Below the pieces are notes generated by a model. The model was given only the letters and a program-made list of their open reading frames with translations, did not search any database and was not told the DNA's origin. From Azospirillum formosense (GTDB lineage: Bacteria; Pseudomonadota; Alphaproteobacteria; Azospirillales; Azospirillaceae), in the NCBI RefSeq assembly GCF_040500525.1, contig NZ_CP159403.1, positions 1,007,001 to 1,071,000 of the forward strand: DNA of 64,000 nt, given 5' to 3'. How positions within the stretch are numbered: position 1 is the stretch's first letter; each line of letters opens with the position of its first letter. A program made the position numbers and the translations under genes. Of the stretch, positions 29,186 to 38,312 are shown piece by piece.

Positions 29186-29483
29186 TGGATCAGGAGATGC
29201 ATCCATACATGGGCACGGATGCTTTGGCCTCCGGCACCACCGCAACGGGTGATTGATTGTCGCCGCCGGACATCTCGGTATTCTCCTTTGCTCAAGGCGC
29301 CCCCAAGTTTTCTCTTTTCAGTTGAATTAGAGAAAATTTTATTAGTTTTTGGTTGCATTGACACCATTTTCGGTCGAGCAGGGCCAAGGCGACCGGTGAT
29401 GCGGGTTCATTCAGAAATCCATACGGTTGTAATGTTTCCTTCAAGGCTTTGTGCTTCTCTGGCGCGATGGTCGTGGAGGCCGC
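29186..29483. other. AT-rich intergenic region with inverted repeat
   Basis: No gene is seen. The stretch 29296-29370 is strikingly AT-rich for this genome. It holds a perfect 8-bp inverted repeat (TTTTCTCT at 29308-29315, AGAGAAAA at 29329-29336) followed by a T-rich run, which could act as a weak terminator for the HxlR gene, and a TTGACA box at 29358-29363 without a clear -10 partner. It precedes the GGDEF response-regulator gene and may carry its promoter. Confidence 0.5.
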
Positions 29484-30380
29484 ATGCGGATTTTGGTGGT
29501 GGACGATTCGCGCATGGCGCGTGCGGTGCTGTGCCAGCAGCTTGAAGGTTTCGGCCATCAGGCGGCCTTTGCCGAAAGCGGTCAGGCGGCGCTGGCCCGC
29601 TGCCGCGAAGAGCCCATCGACATCGCGCTGGTCGATTTCCGCGTCGGTGAGATGGAGGGCGTGGAGGTGTGCTGGCACCTGCGCGCGGCGCAGCGGGAGC
29701 GGCACCTCTACCTGATGCTGATGATCCCCGGCAGCATCACCAACCAGTTCTTCGAGGTGGTGGAGAACGGGGCCGACGAGTTCCTGCGCAAGCCGCTGGA
29801 CCTGACATGGCTGCGCGCCCGGCTGCTCGCCGCCTCCCGCGTGGTCGACATGCAGCGCCAACTGGAACGGCTCGCCACCACCGACTCGCTGACCGGGGCG
29901 CTGAACCGCGGACGTTTTATGGCGCGCGCCGCCGAAGAGGTGGCGCGCGCGCAACGCGGGGGCCAGCCGCTGTCCGCGATCATGCTGGACATCGACCATT
30001 TCAAGAAGGTCAACGATACCCACGGCCACGCCACCGGGGACGAGGCGATCCGCACGGTCGTCCGCGTCTGCCGGTCCATGGTACGCGGGGCCGACGTCCT
30101 GGGACGGCTGGGCGGCGAGGAGTTCGCCATCCTGCTGCCCGAGACGCCGCCGCAGGGTGCGGCGCTGCTGGCGGAGCGGCTGCGTCAAGCGCTGGCGGAA
30201 ACCGTCGTGCGCATCGCCAACGGCGCCGGGTCCGTCCTCTCCGTCACCGTCAGCATCGGCGTCAGCGCGCTGCGGCCGGGCGAGACCGGCGTCGCCGCGC
30301 TGCTCGCGCGGGCGGACGAAGCGCTGTACCGCGCGAAGAGCGGCGGCCGCAACCGAGTGGTGTGCGACGCGTCGCCGTGA
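29484..30380 (+). CDS. PleD-like response regulator with GGDEF domain
   Basis: Receiver-controlled diguanylate cyclase. 298 residues from ATG 29484 (four bases after a GGAGG site). Receiver 1-120: acidic pair D7/D8, phosphoacceptor D51, K103; the conserved switch Thr/Ser is replaced (Ile at about 81 in LMIPGS), which may change signal coupling. GGDEF domain about 135-295: active GGEEF at 210-214, inhibitory RGAD at 201-204. No histidine kinase is adjacent. Convergent with leuD (15 bp apart). Confidence 0.92.
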   Translation: MRILVVDDSRMARAVLCQQLEGFGHQAAFAESGQAALARCREEPIDIALVDFRVGEMEGVEVCWHLRAAQRERHLYLMLMIPGSITNQFFEVVENGADEFLRKPLDLTWLRARLLAASRVVDMQRQLERLATTDSLTGALNRGRFMARAAEEVARAQRGGQPLSAIMLDIDHFKKVNDTHGHATGDEAIRTVVRVCRSMVRGADVLGRLGGEEFAILLPETPPQGAALLAERLRQALAETVVRIANGAGSVLSVTVSIGVSALRPGETGVAALLARADEALYRAKSGGRNRVVCDASP

Positions 30381-30395
30381 TCCTGCCGGGCGCCG

Positions 30396-30992
30396 TCAGG
30401 CTCCCGGCACCAGCCAGGGCCGCGCCTCGGCGTCCGCGCGGTCGAAGGCGTCGATGGCGTCCTGGTGGCGCAGCGTCAGGGCCACGTCGTCAAGGCCGTC
30501 GATCAGGCATTCCTTCTTGAACGGGTCGATGGCGAAGGCCCGCGGCCGCCCGTCCGGACCGGTCAGGGTCTGGGCCGGCAGGTCCACGGTGACGGCGGCG
30601 CCCGGCGCCTCCTGCAGCTGGCGGCGCAGCTCCGCCACCGTCTCCTCCGGCAGGGTTATGGTCAGCAGACCGTTCTTGGCGGCGTTGGCGGCGAAGATGT
30701 CGCCGAAGCTGGGCGCGACGACGCAGCGGAAGCCGCCGTCCACCAGCGCGTAGACCGCCCCCTCCCGCGACGACCCGCAGCCGAAGTTGCGGTCGGTCAC
30801 CAGCACGCGCGCCCCGGCATAGGCGGGATCGTCCAGCGGGAAGCCGGGCTTGCGCTCGTCATGGAGCAGGAAGTTGCCATAGCCGGCGCTGCGCGGCTTC
30901 TTCAGGAAGCGCGCCGGGAGCAGCTGGTCGGTGTCGATGTTGGCGATGTCGAGCGGCACCGCGGGCGCGGTCAGCGTGACGAAGGGGTCCAT
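30396..30992 (-). CDS. leuD: LeuD-like hydratase small subunit
   Basis: Swivelling small subunit of an aconitase-family hydro-lyase. 198 residues from ATG 30992: IANIDTDQLLPARFLKK, DRNFGCGSSREGAVYAL (substrate loop, about 68-84) and APSFGDIFAANAAKNGLL are the LeuD landmarks. It is the last gene of the 13-gene operon, two bases after leuC. Although it looks like 3-isopropylmalate dehydratase, its position in a catabolic cluster without leuA or leuB suggests it hydrates another branched hydroxy- or unsaturated diacid, as dimethylmaleate hydratase does in nicotinate degraders. The gene symbol denotes family only. Confidence 0.85.
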   Translation of the reverse strand: MDPFVTLTAPAVPLDIANIDTDQLLPARFLKKPRSAGYGNFLLHDERKPGFPLDDPAYAGARVLVTDRNFGCGSSREGAVYALVDGGFRCVVAPSFGDIFAANAAKNGLLTITLPEETVAELRRQLQEAPGAAVTVDLPAQTLTGPDGRPRAFAIDPFKKECLIDGLDDVALTLRHQDAIDAFDRADAEARPWLVPGA

Positions 30993-30994
30993 CC

Positions 30995-32401
30995 TTACGA
31001 ATCTCCCAGCTTGCGGACATCGGTGAGTTTGCCGGTCACGGCGGCGGCGGCGGCCATCGCCGGGCTCATCAGATGCGTGCGCGCGTTCGGCCCCTGACGG
31101 CCGGGGAAGTTGCGGTTGGTGGTGGAGGCGCAACGCTCGCCGGCCGGGACGAGGTCGCCGTTGATGCCGACGCACATGGAACAGCCGGGCTCGCCCCATT
31201 CCAGACCCGCGTCGGTGAAGACGCGGTCCAGCCCCTCCGCCTCGGCCTGACGGCGCACCGGCACCGACCCCGGAACCACCAGCCCGGGCACCACGGCGCG
31301 GCGGCCGCGCAGCACGGCGGCGGCGGCGCGCAGATCCTCCAGCCGGGCGTTGGTGCAGGAGCCGATGAAGACGCGGTCGATGCCGACCTCCTCCAGCCGC
31401 GTGCCGGGGGTCAGCGCCATGTAGTCCAGCATCTTGCGCATCTGGCCGGCGCGCACCGGGTCGCTCTCGGCGCCGGGATCGGGAACCGCGCCGGTCACCG
31501 GAACCGCGGTCTCCGGGCTGGTGCCCCAGGTGACCGACGGGGCGATGGCAGCGGCGTCGAGCGACACCTCGCGGTCGAAGGCGGCGTCCGGGTCGCTGGG
31601 CAGGGTCCGCCAGTGCGCCACGGCGCGGTCGAACACGTCCCCCTTGGGGGCGTAGGGCCGCCCGTCGATCCAGGAAAAGGTGGTGTCGTCGGGGGCGATC
31701 ATGCCGGCCCGCGCCCCCGCCTCGATCGACATGTTGCAGACGGTCAGCCGGCCCTCCATCGACAGGGCGCGGATGGCGCTGCCGGCGTATTCGATGACGT
31801 GGCCGGCCGCCCCGTCGGCGCCGATGAAGCCGATCACCGCCAGGATCAGGTCCTTGGCCGTCACATGCGCGCCCAGCTCGCCGTCGACGGTGACGCGCAT
31901 GGTCTTGGGCCGGCGCTGCCACAGCGTCTGGGTCGCCAGCACATGCGACACCTCGGTGGCGCCGATGCCGAAGGCGAGCGCGCCGAAGGCGCCGTGGGTG
32001 GAGGTGTGGCTGTCGCCGCAGACGATGGTCAGGCCCGGCAGGGTCAGCCCCTGCTCCGGCGCAAGCACATGGACGATGCCCTGCGCCGGGTCGTGCAGGC
32101 CGAAATGGCGCAGGCCATGGCGCCCGGCGTTCGCCTCCAGCATCGTCACCATGTTGGCGATCTCGGGATCGGCGATCGGCCTGGTCCGGCTGTGCGAGGG
32201 CACGTAATGGTCGGCGACGGCGAAGGTCAGCTCAGGCCGGCGCACCTTGCGGCCGGCATGGTCGATCATGCCGAAGGCGTGGAACGAGCCCTCGTGCAGG
32301 AAATGGCGGTCGATGGCGAGCAGCGCCTGCCCGTCCGGCCGGGTCGCCACCAGATGGGCGTCCCAGACCTTGTCGAACAGGCTGCGGGGGTGTTGCGTCA
32401 T
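30995..32401 (-). CDS. leuC: LeuC-like hydratase large subunit, [4Fe-4S]
   Basis: Catalytic large subunit of an isopropylmalate/dimethylmaleate-type dehydratase. 468 residues with the cluster ligands in [13 protein letters not shown] and [11 protein letters not shown] and the signature [23 protein letters not shown]. The N-terminal substrate region is unusual: genuine LeuC has a TSPQAFE-like segment after the conserved His, here it reads [11 protein letters not shown], and the next segment is ADHYVPS instead of DHNVPT. That supports a non-leucine substrate. Good ribosome site (GGAGGGAAG); four-base overlap with the FAD gene upstream. Confidence 0.86.
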   Translation of the reverse strand: MTQHPRSLFDKVWDAHLVATRPDGQALLAIDRHFLHEGSFHAFGMIDHAGRKVRRPELTFAVADHYVPSHSRTRPIADPEIANMVTMLEANAGRHGLRHFGLHDPAQGIVHVLAPEQGLTLPGLTIVCGDSHTSTHGAFGALAFGIGATEVSHVLATQTLWQRRPKTMRVTVDGELGAHVTAKDLILAVIGFIGADGAAGHVIEYAGSAIRALSMEGRLTVCNMSIEAGARAGMIAPDDTTFSWIDGRPYAPKGDVFDRAVAHWRTLPSDPDAAFDREVSLDAAAIAPSVTWGTSPETAVPVTGAVPDPGAESDPVRAGQMRKMLDYMALTPGTRLEEVGIDRVFIGSCTNARLEDLRAAAAVLRGRRAVVPGLVVPGSVPVRRQAEAEGLDRVFTDAGLEWGEPGCSMCVGINGDLVPAGERCASTTNRNFPGRQGPNARTHLMSPAMAAAAAVTGKLTDVRKLGDS

Positions 32402-33819
32402 GGGTTGCTTCCCTCCTTCACGGAGTCCGCTGCGGCCGCCCCGGCGATGCGCCCCAGCGCCACCGCGGTCAGCAAGCCATTGCCGGACAGGTAGCCGGAC
32501 GCCTTCGACCCCGACACGCCGCAGGCGGCCCCGCCGGCGGCGTAGAGGTTGGGCAGCGCACCGCCCTGCCCGTCCGACGTCCCGACCAGCACGCGAGCAT
32601 CGTCATCGACGACCAGCCCGCCCTGGGTGTGGAACAGGGCGCCGGTGACGCGGACGGCGCGGTACGGTGCCACCAGCGGCGCCGAGCCGGCGAAGCTCCG
32701 GCCGAAGCCGTCGGTTCCCCCCGCTGCCTTCAACCGGTCGACCTCGGCCAATGTGACGGTCAGCGCCTCCGCGTCGATCTTCATCAGACGGGCGAGGTCC
32801 GCCGGGCTGTCGGCACCGAGCACCGCGCCCATCGCCTCGGCCTGCCGGAAATCCTCGAACTGGCGGGCGACGGCGGCGATGCGCTCGTCGAAGACGGTCC
32901 AGGCGATGCCATCGGGCTGGCGCAGCACGACGGCGGCCTGCTCGGAATAGCCCTGCGCCTCGTTGGAGAAGCGCCTGCCCTCGGTGTTCACCTGCACGCC
33001 GCCCTCGGTGACCGTCGCCCAGGTGACCAGGATGCCGGCGGGGTGAGCGACCGAACCGTGGCCCTGATGCCCCGACAGGTGCCGCGTCGCCGCCCCCAGC
33101 GCCTCGCCCCACAGGAGCGCGTCGCCCTGGTTGCCGGGATGCCCGAAATAGAGCGCGTCGGCCAACTCCGGCACATGGCGTTCGACCAGCGCCCTGTTGC
33201 CGCCATAGCCGTTGCAGGCGAGGATCAGCGCCGCGCAGCCGACCCGCTCGACGCTGCCGTCGGGCCGGGTGACCTCCACACCGCGGACACGCGGGCCGTC
33301 GGCGTAGAGCGCGGTCACATGCGCCTCGCACAGCACGTCGATGCCGGCGGTCTCGACGGCGCCGCGCAGCCGGTCGATCAGCTCCGTCCCCGACCGGCTG
33401 GGCAGCCCGTGCATGCGCCGGGCGCTGTGGCCGGGATAGGTGAAGTTGTCGATCACCGAGAACGGCAGGCCGTAGCGGTCGGCCAGCCATTCCAGCGCTG
33501 GACCGACGGCACGGACGACGCGGGACACCTCCGCCGGGTCGGGTTCCCCCTTCGCCTTGGCGATGATGTCGGCGGCGAAGCGCTCCGGGCTGTCCTCGAT
33601 CCCGGCGGCGCGCTGCCAGCGCGTGCCCGGTGCCGGAATCAGCCCGGCCGACAGTGCGGTGGAGCCCTGGGGCAGCGCGTCGCGCTCCAGCACCAGCACC
33701 TCCGCCCCGCGCTCCTGGGCGGCGAGGGCCGCGATCATTCCGGCCGCCCCGCCGCCGATCACCACGACGGGCACCGTGAATTCGAACGTCACCCCGTCGG
33801 CGGGCAGGATGCGGCTCAT
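32398..33819 (-). CDS. FAD-dependent dehydrogenase, fumarate reductase/succinate dehydrogenase flavoprotein family
   Basis: 473 residues. N-terminal dinucleotide fold [30 protein letters not shown] (about 17-46), the FAD_binding_2 features [14 protein letters not shown] and a C-terminal [27 protein letters not shown]. The capping domain (about 230-360) lacks heme motifs, so it is a soluble KstD/FrdA-like enzyme that likely desaturates or reduces a dicarboxylate or ring compound. Overlaps neighbours by four bases at both ends, so it is tightly coupled to the isochorismatase-fold gene and leuC. The substrate cannot be named. Confidence 0.82.
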   Translation of the reverse strand: MSRILPADGVTFEFTVPVVVIGGGAAGMIAALAAQERGAEVLVLERDALPQGSTALSAGLIPAPGTRWQRAAGIEDSPERFAADIIAKAKGEPDPAEVSRVVRAVGPALEWLADRYGLPFSVIDNFTYPGHSARRMHGLPSRSGTELIDRLRGAVETAGIDVLCEAHVTALYADGPRVRGVEVTRPDGSVERVGCAALILACNGYGGNRALVERHVPELADALYFGHPGNQGDALLWGEALGAATRHLSGHQGHGSVAHPAGILVTWATVTEGGVQVNTEGRRFSNEAQGYSEQAAVVLRQPDGIAWTVFDERIAAVARQFEDFRQAEAMGAVLGADSPADLARLMKIDAEALTVTLAEVDRLKAAGGTDGFGRSFAGSAPLVAPYRAVRVTGALFHTQGGLVVDDDARVLVGTSDGQGGALPNLYAAGGAACGVSGSKASGYLSGNGLLTAVALGRIAGAAAADSVKEGSNP

Positions 33820-34430
33820 GACGCGGTCAACTCCTCCAGCATCGCCGCGACCGTCGCCACACGGCAGACCGGGCGCAGGGCGGCGACCGAGACGTCATGG
33901 ACCTGCGGCGTGAAGGCGGCGCAGCCGTCCTCCAGCAAAATGGTGTCGAAGTCGCGGACATGGGCGTCGCGCACGGTCGAGGCGACGCCGCCGTTGGTGA
34001 CGATGCCGCAGACCAGCAGCCGCTCCACCCCGCATTTGCGCAGCACCCACTCCAGCCGCGACATATAGAAGGCGGAGTAGGCGATCTTCTCCACCTCGAC
34101 ATCGACGGGCTGGAGCGTGTCCACCGTGCGATGCCCCCAGCCTCCCGGCTGGAAGTCGCCCTTCGCCAGGAAGGGCCGCAGCGCCTTCAGGTGGGGCGAG
34201 ATCATCGGCTCGCCGCCGCGGCCGGGAACCAGGGTGAAATTGGTCGAGATCACCCAGCCGCCGCGCGACCGCAGAAGGTCGGCCAACGGCTTCACCCGCT
34301 CCGGCAGGGCCAGAATTTCCGGTGCCGTCTGGCCGGCGCGGCCATAAGCCCCCTCCGGGTGCAGGAAATCGTTCTGCAGGTCGCAGACCAGCAGGGCGGT
34401 GCGCTCGATGGGAATTAGCGCGGCGCTCAT
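33816..34430 (-). CDS. Isochorismatase-fold hydrolase lacking the usual catalytic Cys
   Basis: 204 residues from ATG 34430. Fold clear from LLVCDLQNDFLHPEGAYG (Asp of the triad, about residue 17) and a Lys in FLAKGDFQPGGWG. In amidase members (biuret hydrolase, RutB, nicotinamidase) the third motif is like TNxCVxSTxRDA, with Cys as nucleophile; here it reads GIVTNGGVASTVRDA, Gly in place of Cys, as in true isochorismatases EntB and PhzD that cleave vinyl ethers. So a plain amidase role is doubtful. Four-base overlaps with hyuA and the FAD gene. Confidence 0.8.
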   Translation of the reverse strand: MSAALIPIERTALLVCDLQNDFLHPEGAYGRAGQTAPEILALPERVKPLADLLRSRGGWVISTNFTLVPGRGGEPMISPHLKALRPFLAKGDFQPGGWGHRTVDTLQPVDVEVEKIAYSAFYMSRLEWVLRKCGVERLLVCGIVTNGGVASTVRDAHVRDFDTILLEDGCAAFTPQVHDVSVAALRPVCRVATVAAMLEELTAS

Positions 34431-36499
34431 CGGGCGCTCCTTTCCACGATGACGTTGCCGTACCCGTCGACGCGGGCGCTGAGGTCGGGATCGATGACGG
34501 TGGTGGCGTCCGGCTGCTCCAGGATCGCCGGACCCTGGATGTGCGCGCCGACCGGCAGGTCGAGACGGTTGTAGACCGCCGTCTCGTGCCAAGCCCCGTC
34601 GAACCACACCGGCCGCGACCCTGCGTAGGCGCCTTCCACCGTCGTTCCGGCGGCCGGGGCCAGGGCGGCGAGGTCGAAATGCGGACGGCGGCCGATGGCG
34701 GCGGTGCGCAGGTTGACGATCTTGGCTCCTACCCCCGGCAGAAGCCGGCTGAAGGACGCCTGATAGGCGCGCTCGAAGGCGGCGCGGATGGTCGCCTCGT
34801 CGACCCCGGTGGTGCCGTTTTCGACCGACACGGGCAGCGGCACGGCGACCGTGTGGGTCTGGCCGATGTAGTGCATGTCGAGTTCGAATACGAGGTCGAT
34901 GCGCTCGACGCTGAGGCCGGCGGACTCCACGACGGCACGGGCGGCCGCAGCCTCCTCCACCATGCGGCGGTCGAGCGACGCGGCGTCGATGCCGGCCAGC
35001 GGCAGGTTCACCGTCTGCACCTGATCGTGGCGGATGTCGGCGATGACGCAGCCGAGCGCCGAAGTCACGCCGGGAAAGCGCGGCACCAGCGCCGCCTTCA
35101 GACCGACCTCCTTGATCAGCGCGCCGACATGCAGCGCGCCGCCGCCGCCGAAGGGCACCGCGGCGAACTTGGCCGGATCGTGCCCGCGCTCGATGGAGAC
35201 GAGGCGGATGGCGCCGGCCATCTTGCTGTTGGCGATGCGCACCACCGCCTCCGCCGCCGCCATGACGTCGAGGCCCAGGGGCTCGGCGACGTGGGTGGCG
35301 ATGGCGGTGCGGGCGGCATCGACGTCCAGCCGGGCGAGCTTGCCGCCGATCGGCCGCTCCGCGTTGATGCGGCCGAGCAGCACGTTGGCGTCGGTCAGCG
35401 TCGGGCGCGTGTTGCCCTGGCCGTAGCAGACCGGTCCCGGACGCGAGCCGGCGCTCTCCGGCCCGACCTGCAGCATGCCACCGGGATCGACCCCGGCGAT
35501 GGAGCCGCCGCCGGCGCCGATGGTGGTGATCTCGATCATCGGCGTGCGGACGACCAGACCGAAGTCGATGGTGGTCTGGGCGGCCAGCATGGTCTGCCCC
35601 TCCACCACCAGCGACACGTCGAAGCTGGTGCCGCCGAGGTCGCCGGTGATGACGTTGGGGAAGCCCGCCGCCTTGGAGATCGCCGCGGCGGCGATGACGC
35701 CAGCCGCCGGCCCCGACAGGGCGGTGCGCACCGGCAGGCGCCGCGCGGTGTCTGTGGACATGACGCCGCCGTTCGACTGCACGATGTGGAAGCGTCCGCC
35801 GAACCCCTCCCCGGCCAGCGCGTTGTCGAGCTTGGCGAGGTAGCTGCCGACCACCGGCTGGAGATAGGCGTTGAGCGCGGTGGTCGAGGTGCGCTCGAAC
35901 TCGCGGATTTCCGGCAGGATGCGGGACGAGCATTCCAAGTTGGCGTTGGGCCAGACCTCGCGCGCCGCCTCCAGCGCCGCCAGTTCGTTCGACGGGTTGG
36001 CGTAGGCGTTGATGAAGACGATGGCCAGCGCCTCCGCCCCCATCGCGGCCAGACGGCGGGCGCAAGCGCGCACCTCCTCCGGATCGACGGCGGCGCGGAC
36101 GGTGCCGTCGGCCAGCGTGCGCTCCGACACTTCAAGCCTCAGATCGCGGTCGACGACCGGGACGAAATCGCCCCACAGGCCCCAGGTTTGGCGGCGGTCG
36201 CGGCGGCGCATCTCCAGCACGTCGCGGAATCCGGCGGTGGTGATCAGCCCGACCTTGGCGCCCTTGCGCTCCAGCAGAGCGTTGGTGCCGACCGTGGTGC
36301 CGTGGACGATGGAGCCCAACTCGGCGACCGGGCCGAAGCTCTGCAGGCCGGCGAGGAAGCCGACCGCCTCGTCGCCGCGGTTGGACGGGACCTTGGCGGT
36401 GCGGAAGCTGCCGCGCGCCTCGTCGTAATGGAACAGGTCGGTGAAGGTGCCGCCGACATCGACGCCGACGATCGCACCCGTGGAGATATCGTTGCTCAT
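34427..36499 (-). CDS. hyuA: Hydantoinase/oxoprolinase family subunit A (HyuA)
   Basis: ATP-dependent ring-opening or carboxylating enzyme subunit, of the N-methylhydantoinase, 5-oxoprolinase and acetone carboxylase family. 690 residues: N-terminal GAIVGVDVGGTFTDLFHYDE (actin-fold nucleotide motif, about 8-27), DLGGTSFDVSLVVEGQ, the metal-site motif GAGGGSIAGVDPGGMLQVGPESAG (about 325-348) and C-terminal HIQGPAILEQPDATTVI. Paired with HyuB 19 bp upstream, as is required for activity. The whole operon lacks a carbamoylase, so the ring may be a lactam or imide rather than a hydantoin. Confidence 0.9.
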   Translation of the reverse strand: MSNDISTGAIVGVDVGGTFTDLFHYDEARGSFRTAKVPSNRGDEAVGFLAGLQSFGPVAELGSIVHGTTVGTNALLERKGAKVGLITTAGFRDVLEMRRRDRRQTWGLWGDFVPVVDRDLRLEVSERTLADGTVRAAVDPEEVRACARRLAAMGAEALAIVFINAYANPSNELAALEAAREVWPNANLECSSRILPEIREFERTSTTALNAYLQPVVGSYLAKLDNALAGEGFGGRFHIVQSNGGVMSTDTARRLPVRTALSGPAAGVIAAAAISKAAGFPNVITGDLGGTSFDVSLVVEGQTMLAAQTTIDFGLVVRTPMIEITTIGAGGGSIAGVDPGGMLQVGPESAGSRPGPVCYGQGNTRPTLTDANVLLGRINAERPIGGKLARLDVDAARTAIATHVAEPLGLDVMAAAEAVVRIANSKMAGAIRLVSIERGHDPAKFAAVPFGGGGALHVGALIKEVGLKAALVPRFPGVTSALGCVIADIRHDQVQTVNLPLAGIDAASLDRRMVEEAAAARAVVESAGLSVERIDLVFELDMHYIGQTHTVAVPLPVSVENGTTGVDEATIRAAFERAYQASFSRLLPGVGAKIVNLRTAAIGRRPHFDLAALAPAAGTTVEGAYAGSRPVWFDGAWHETAVYNRLDLPVGAHIQGPAILEQPDATTVIDPDLSARVDGYGNVIVERSAR

Positions 36500-36518
36500 G
36501 GTCTTGCTTCCGGATTCG

Positions 36519-38312
36519 TCAGGCGGCGGAGGTTTCGCGGAGCGCCGCGGTGGCGGCGATGTCGAGCGCGCCGTCGTCGGTCAGCGCCACGCCGTAGGCG
36601 CTGCGCGCGGCCTCGGCGCCGAGATAGCCGAGCCGCACGTCGCGGGCCACGGCCTCGGCGTCGCGCCGCCGCGGGTCGCCCCAACCGCCGCCGCCCGGCG
36701 TCTCCAGCCGGACGCGCTGGCCGTCGCGGATCTTCACGTCGGTGACCTTGGAGGCGAGCGGCGGCGACTTTTCGCCCTCGTCGCTCTGCCAGACGAAGCG
36801 ATTCAGCGCGGCGGGCGTGCCGCCGGCCACCCCGAAGGGGGCGAAGACGCCGCGCTCGCCCAGCAGAAAGACGTCGGCGGCGGTCAGCGCCTCGATCTCG
36901 TAGACCGCGCCCAGCCCGCCGCGGTGCAGGCCGGCTCCGGCGGAATCCGGGCGCAGCGCCCATTGGGTGAACATCACCGGGTAGGCCGCTTCGAGGATTT
37001 CCACCGGCGGGATGGTGGCGGTGGAGATCGGGTTGTTGGCGTGGTTCAGCCCGTCGCTCTCCGGGTTGCCGCCCAGGCCGCCGCCGAAGAAGGAGAACAT
37101 CACCCAGCGCGAGCCGTCCGGACGGTGGCCGGCCAGCGACAGCGCGTTGATCGTGCCGAAGGGGGCGGCGGTGGCGCGGGCCGGGTCGGCCAGGGCCAGC
37201 GCGCCGAACACCACGCCGATGACGCGCAGGATGGTCTCGGTGTAGCCGCCGACCGGCTTGGGCGGCTTCACCGCCAGCAAGGTCGTCTCGGGGATGACGA
37301 AGGTGATCGGGTTGAGGCAGCCGGCGTTGGCCGGCACGTCGGTGAAAACGTGCTTCAGCGCGACGTAGCAGCAGGCGACCGCCGTGGAATAGGCGATGTT
37401 CAGCGGCCCGGCGCAGGGTGCGGAGGAGCGGGAGAAGTCCAGCACCATGCGGTCGCCCGCGATGGTCAGGTCGAGCGCGATGCGCAGCTTCTCCGATGTG
37501 ATGCCGTCGTTGTCGAGATAATCCTCGAAGCTGTAGGTGCCGTCGGGCAGCCTGGACAGCGCGCTGCGCATCAGCGCCTCGGCCCGCGCGGTGAAGGCGT
37601 CGAAGGCCGCCGCGACGGTGTCCTCGCCATGCTCGTCCAGCAGCTCGGTCAGCCGGCGCACGCCGAGGTCGAGCGCGTTGAGCTGCCCGTTCAGGTCGCC
37701 GTAGTTGGACACCGGCACGCGGGAGTTGGCGGCGAGGATCGCCAGCAGGTCGTGGTTCATCGCCCCGGCCTTGACCAGCTTCACCGGCGGGATTCGCACG
37801 CCCTCCTGGAAGCTGTCGGTGGCCCGCGCGTTGAAGTTGCCCGGCACGTTGCCGCCGATGTCGAGCCAGTGCCCGACCGACGCCATCCAGCAGAACAGCC
37901 GGCCCCGGCGGAAGATCGGGCGCACCAGCCGGAAGTCGTTCAGGTGCGTGCCGCCGTCATAGGGGTCGTTGAACAGGAAGATGTCGTCGGGATGCAGGTC
38001 GCCTTCCTTCGCCACCTTGTCGATCACCGCCTTGACCGCGAAGGCCATGGCGCCGACGAAGATCGGCAGGCCGTTGGTTCCCTGCACCAGCGTGGCCCCG
38101 GTCTCGGCGTGGTAGAGGCCGTGGCAGGCGTCGCGCGCCTCGGCGATGATCGGGTTGAAGGCCGAGCGGTAGAGCGTCGCGTCCATCTCGTCGGCGATCT
38201 GCTCCAGCCGGCCCTTGAGGACGGCCAGCGTGACGGGGTCGATTGTGGTGGTCTTGGTGGTGGTCTTGGTGGTGGTCTTGGTAGTGGTCTTGGTGGTGGT
38301 CTGGGTGGTCAT
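36519..38312 (-). CDS. hyuB: Hydantoinase/oxoprolinase family subunit B (HyuB)
   Basis: Partner of HyuA, 597 residues. Conserved features include the start IDPVTLAVLKGRLEQIADEMDATLYRSAFNPIIAEARDAC, FNDPYDGGTHLNDF, and the C-terminal glycine-rich ETPGGGGWGDPRRRD. The extreme N-terminus is odd: after MTTQ it has about five Thr/Lys units encoded by a 12-base tandem repeat (38245-38304), with the true domain beginning at about residue 24. The ATG overlaps the stop of the lyase gene by four bases. The Thr/Lys tail has no evident function and could vary in copy number. Confidence 0.9.
   Translation of the reverse strand: MTTQTTTKTTTKTTTKTTTKTTTIDPVTLAVLKGRLEQIADEMDATLYRSAFNPIIAEARDACHGLYHAETGATLVQGTNGLPIFVGAMAFAVKAVIDKVAKEGDLHPDDIFLFNDPYDGGTHLNDFRLVRPIFRRGRLFCWMASVGHWLDIGGNVPGNFNARATDSFQEGVRIPPVKLVKAGAMNHDLLAILAANSRVPVSNYGDLNGQLNALDLGVRRLTELLDEHGEDTVAAAFDAFTARAEALMRSALSRLPDGTYSFEDYLDNDGITSEKLRIALDLTIAGDRMVLDFSRSSAPCAGPLNIAYSTAVACCYVALKHVFTDVPANAGCLNPITFVIPETTLLAVKPPKPVGGYTETILRVIGVVFGALALADPARATAAPFGTINALSLAGHRPDGSRWVMFSFFGGGLGGNPESDGLNHANNPISTATIPPVEILEAAYPVMFTQWALRPDSAGAGLHRGGLGAVYEIEALTAADVFLLGERGVFAPFGVAGGTPAALNRFVWQSDEGEKSPPLASKVTDVKIRDGQRVRLETPGGGGWGDPRRRDAEAVARDVRLGYLGAEAARSAYGVALTDDGALDIAATAALRETSAA
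38245..38304 (-). repeat. 12-base tandem repeat, five copies, inside hyuB start
   Basis: Five head-to-tail copies of GTGGTGGTCTTG on the plus strand (three perfect at 38245, 38257 and 38269, two with one change at 38281 and 38293). On the coding strand each adds four residues (Thr and Lys), so copy-number change would never shift the frame. A sixth partial unit runs into the ATG. Confidence 0.9.
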
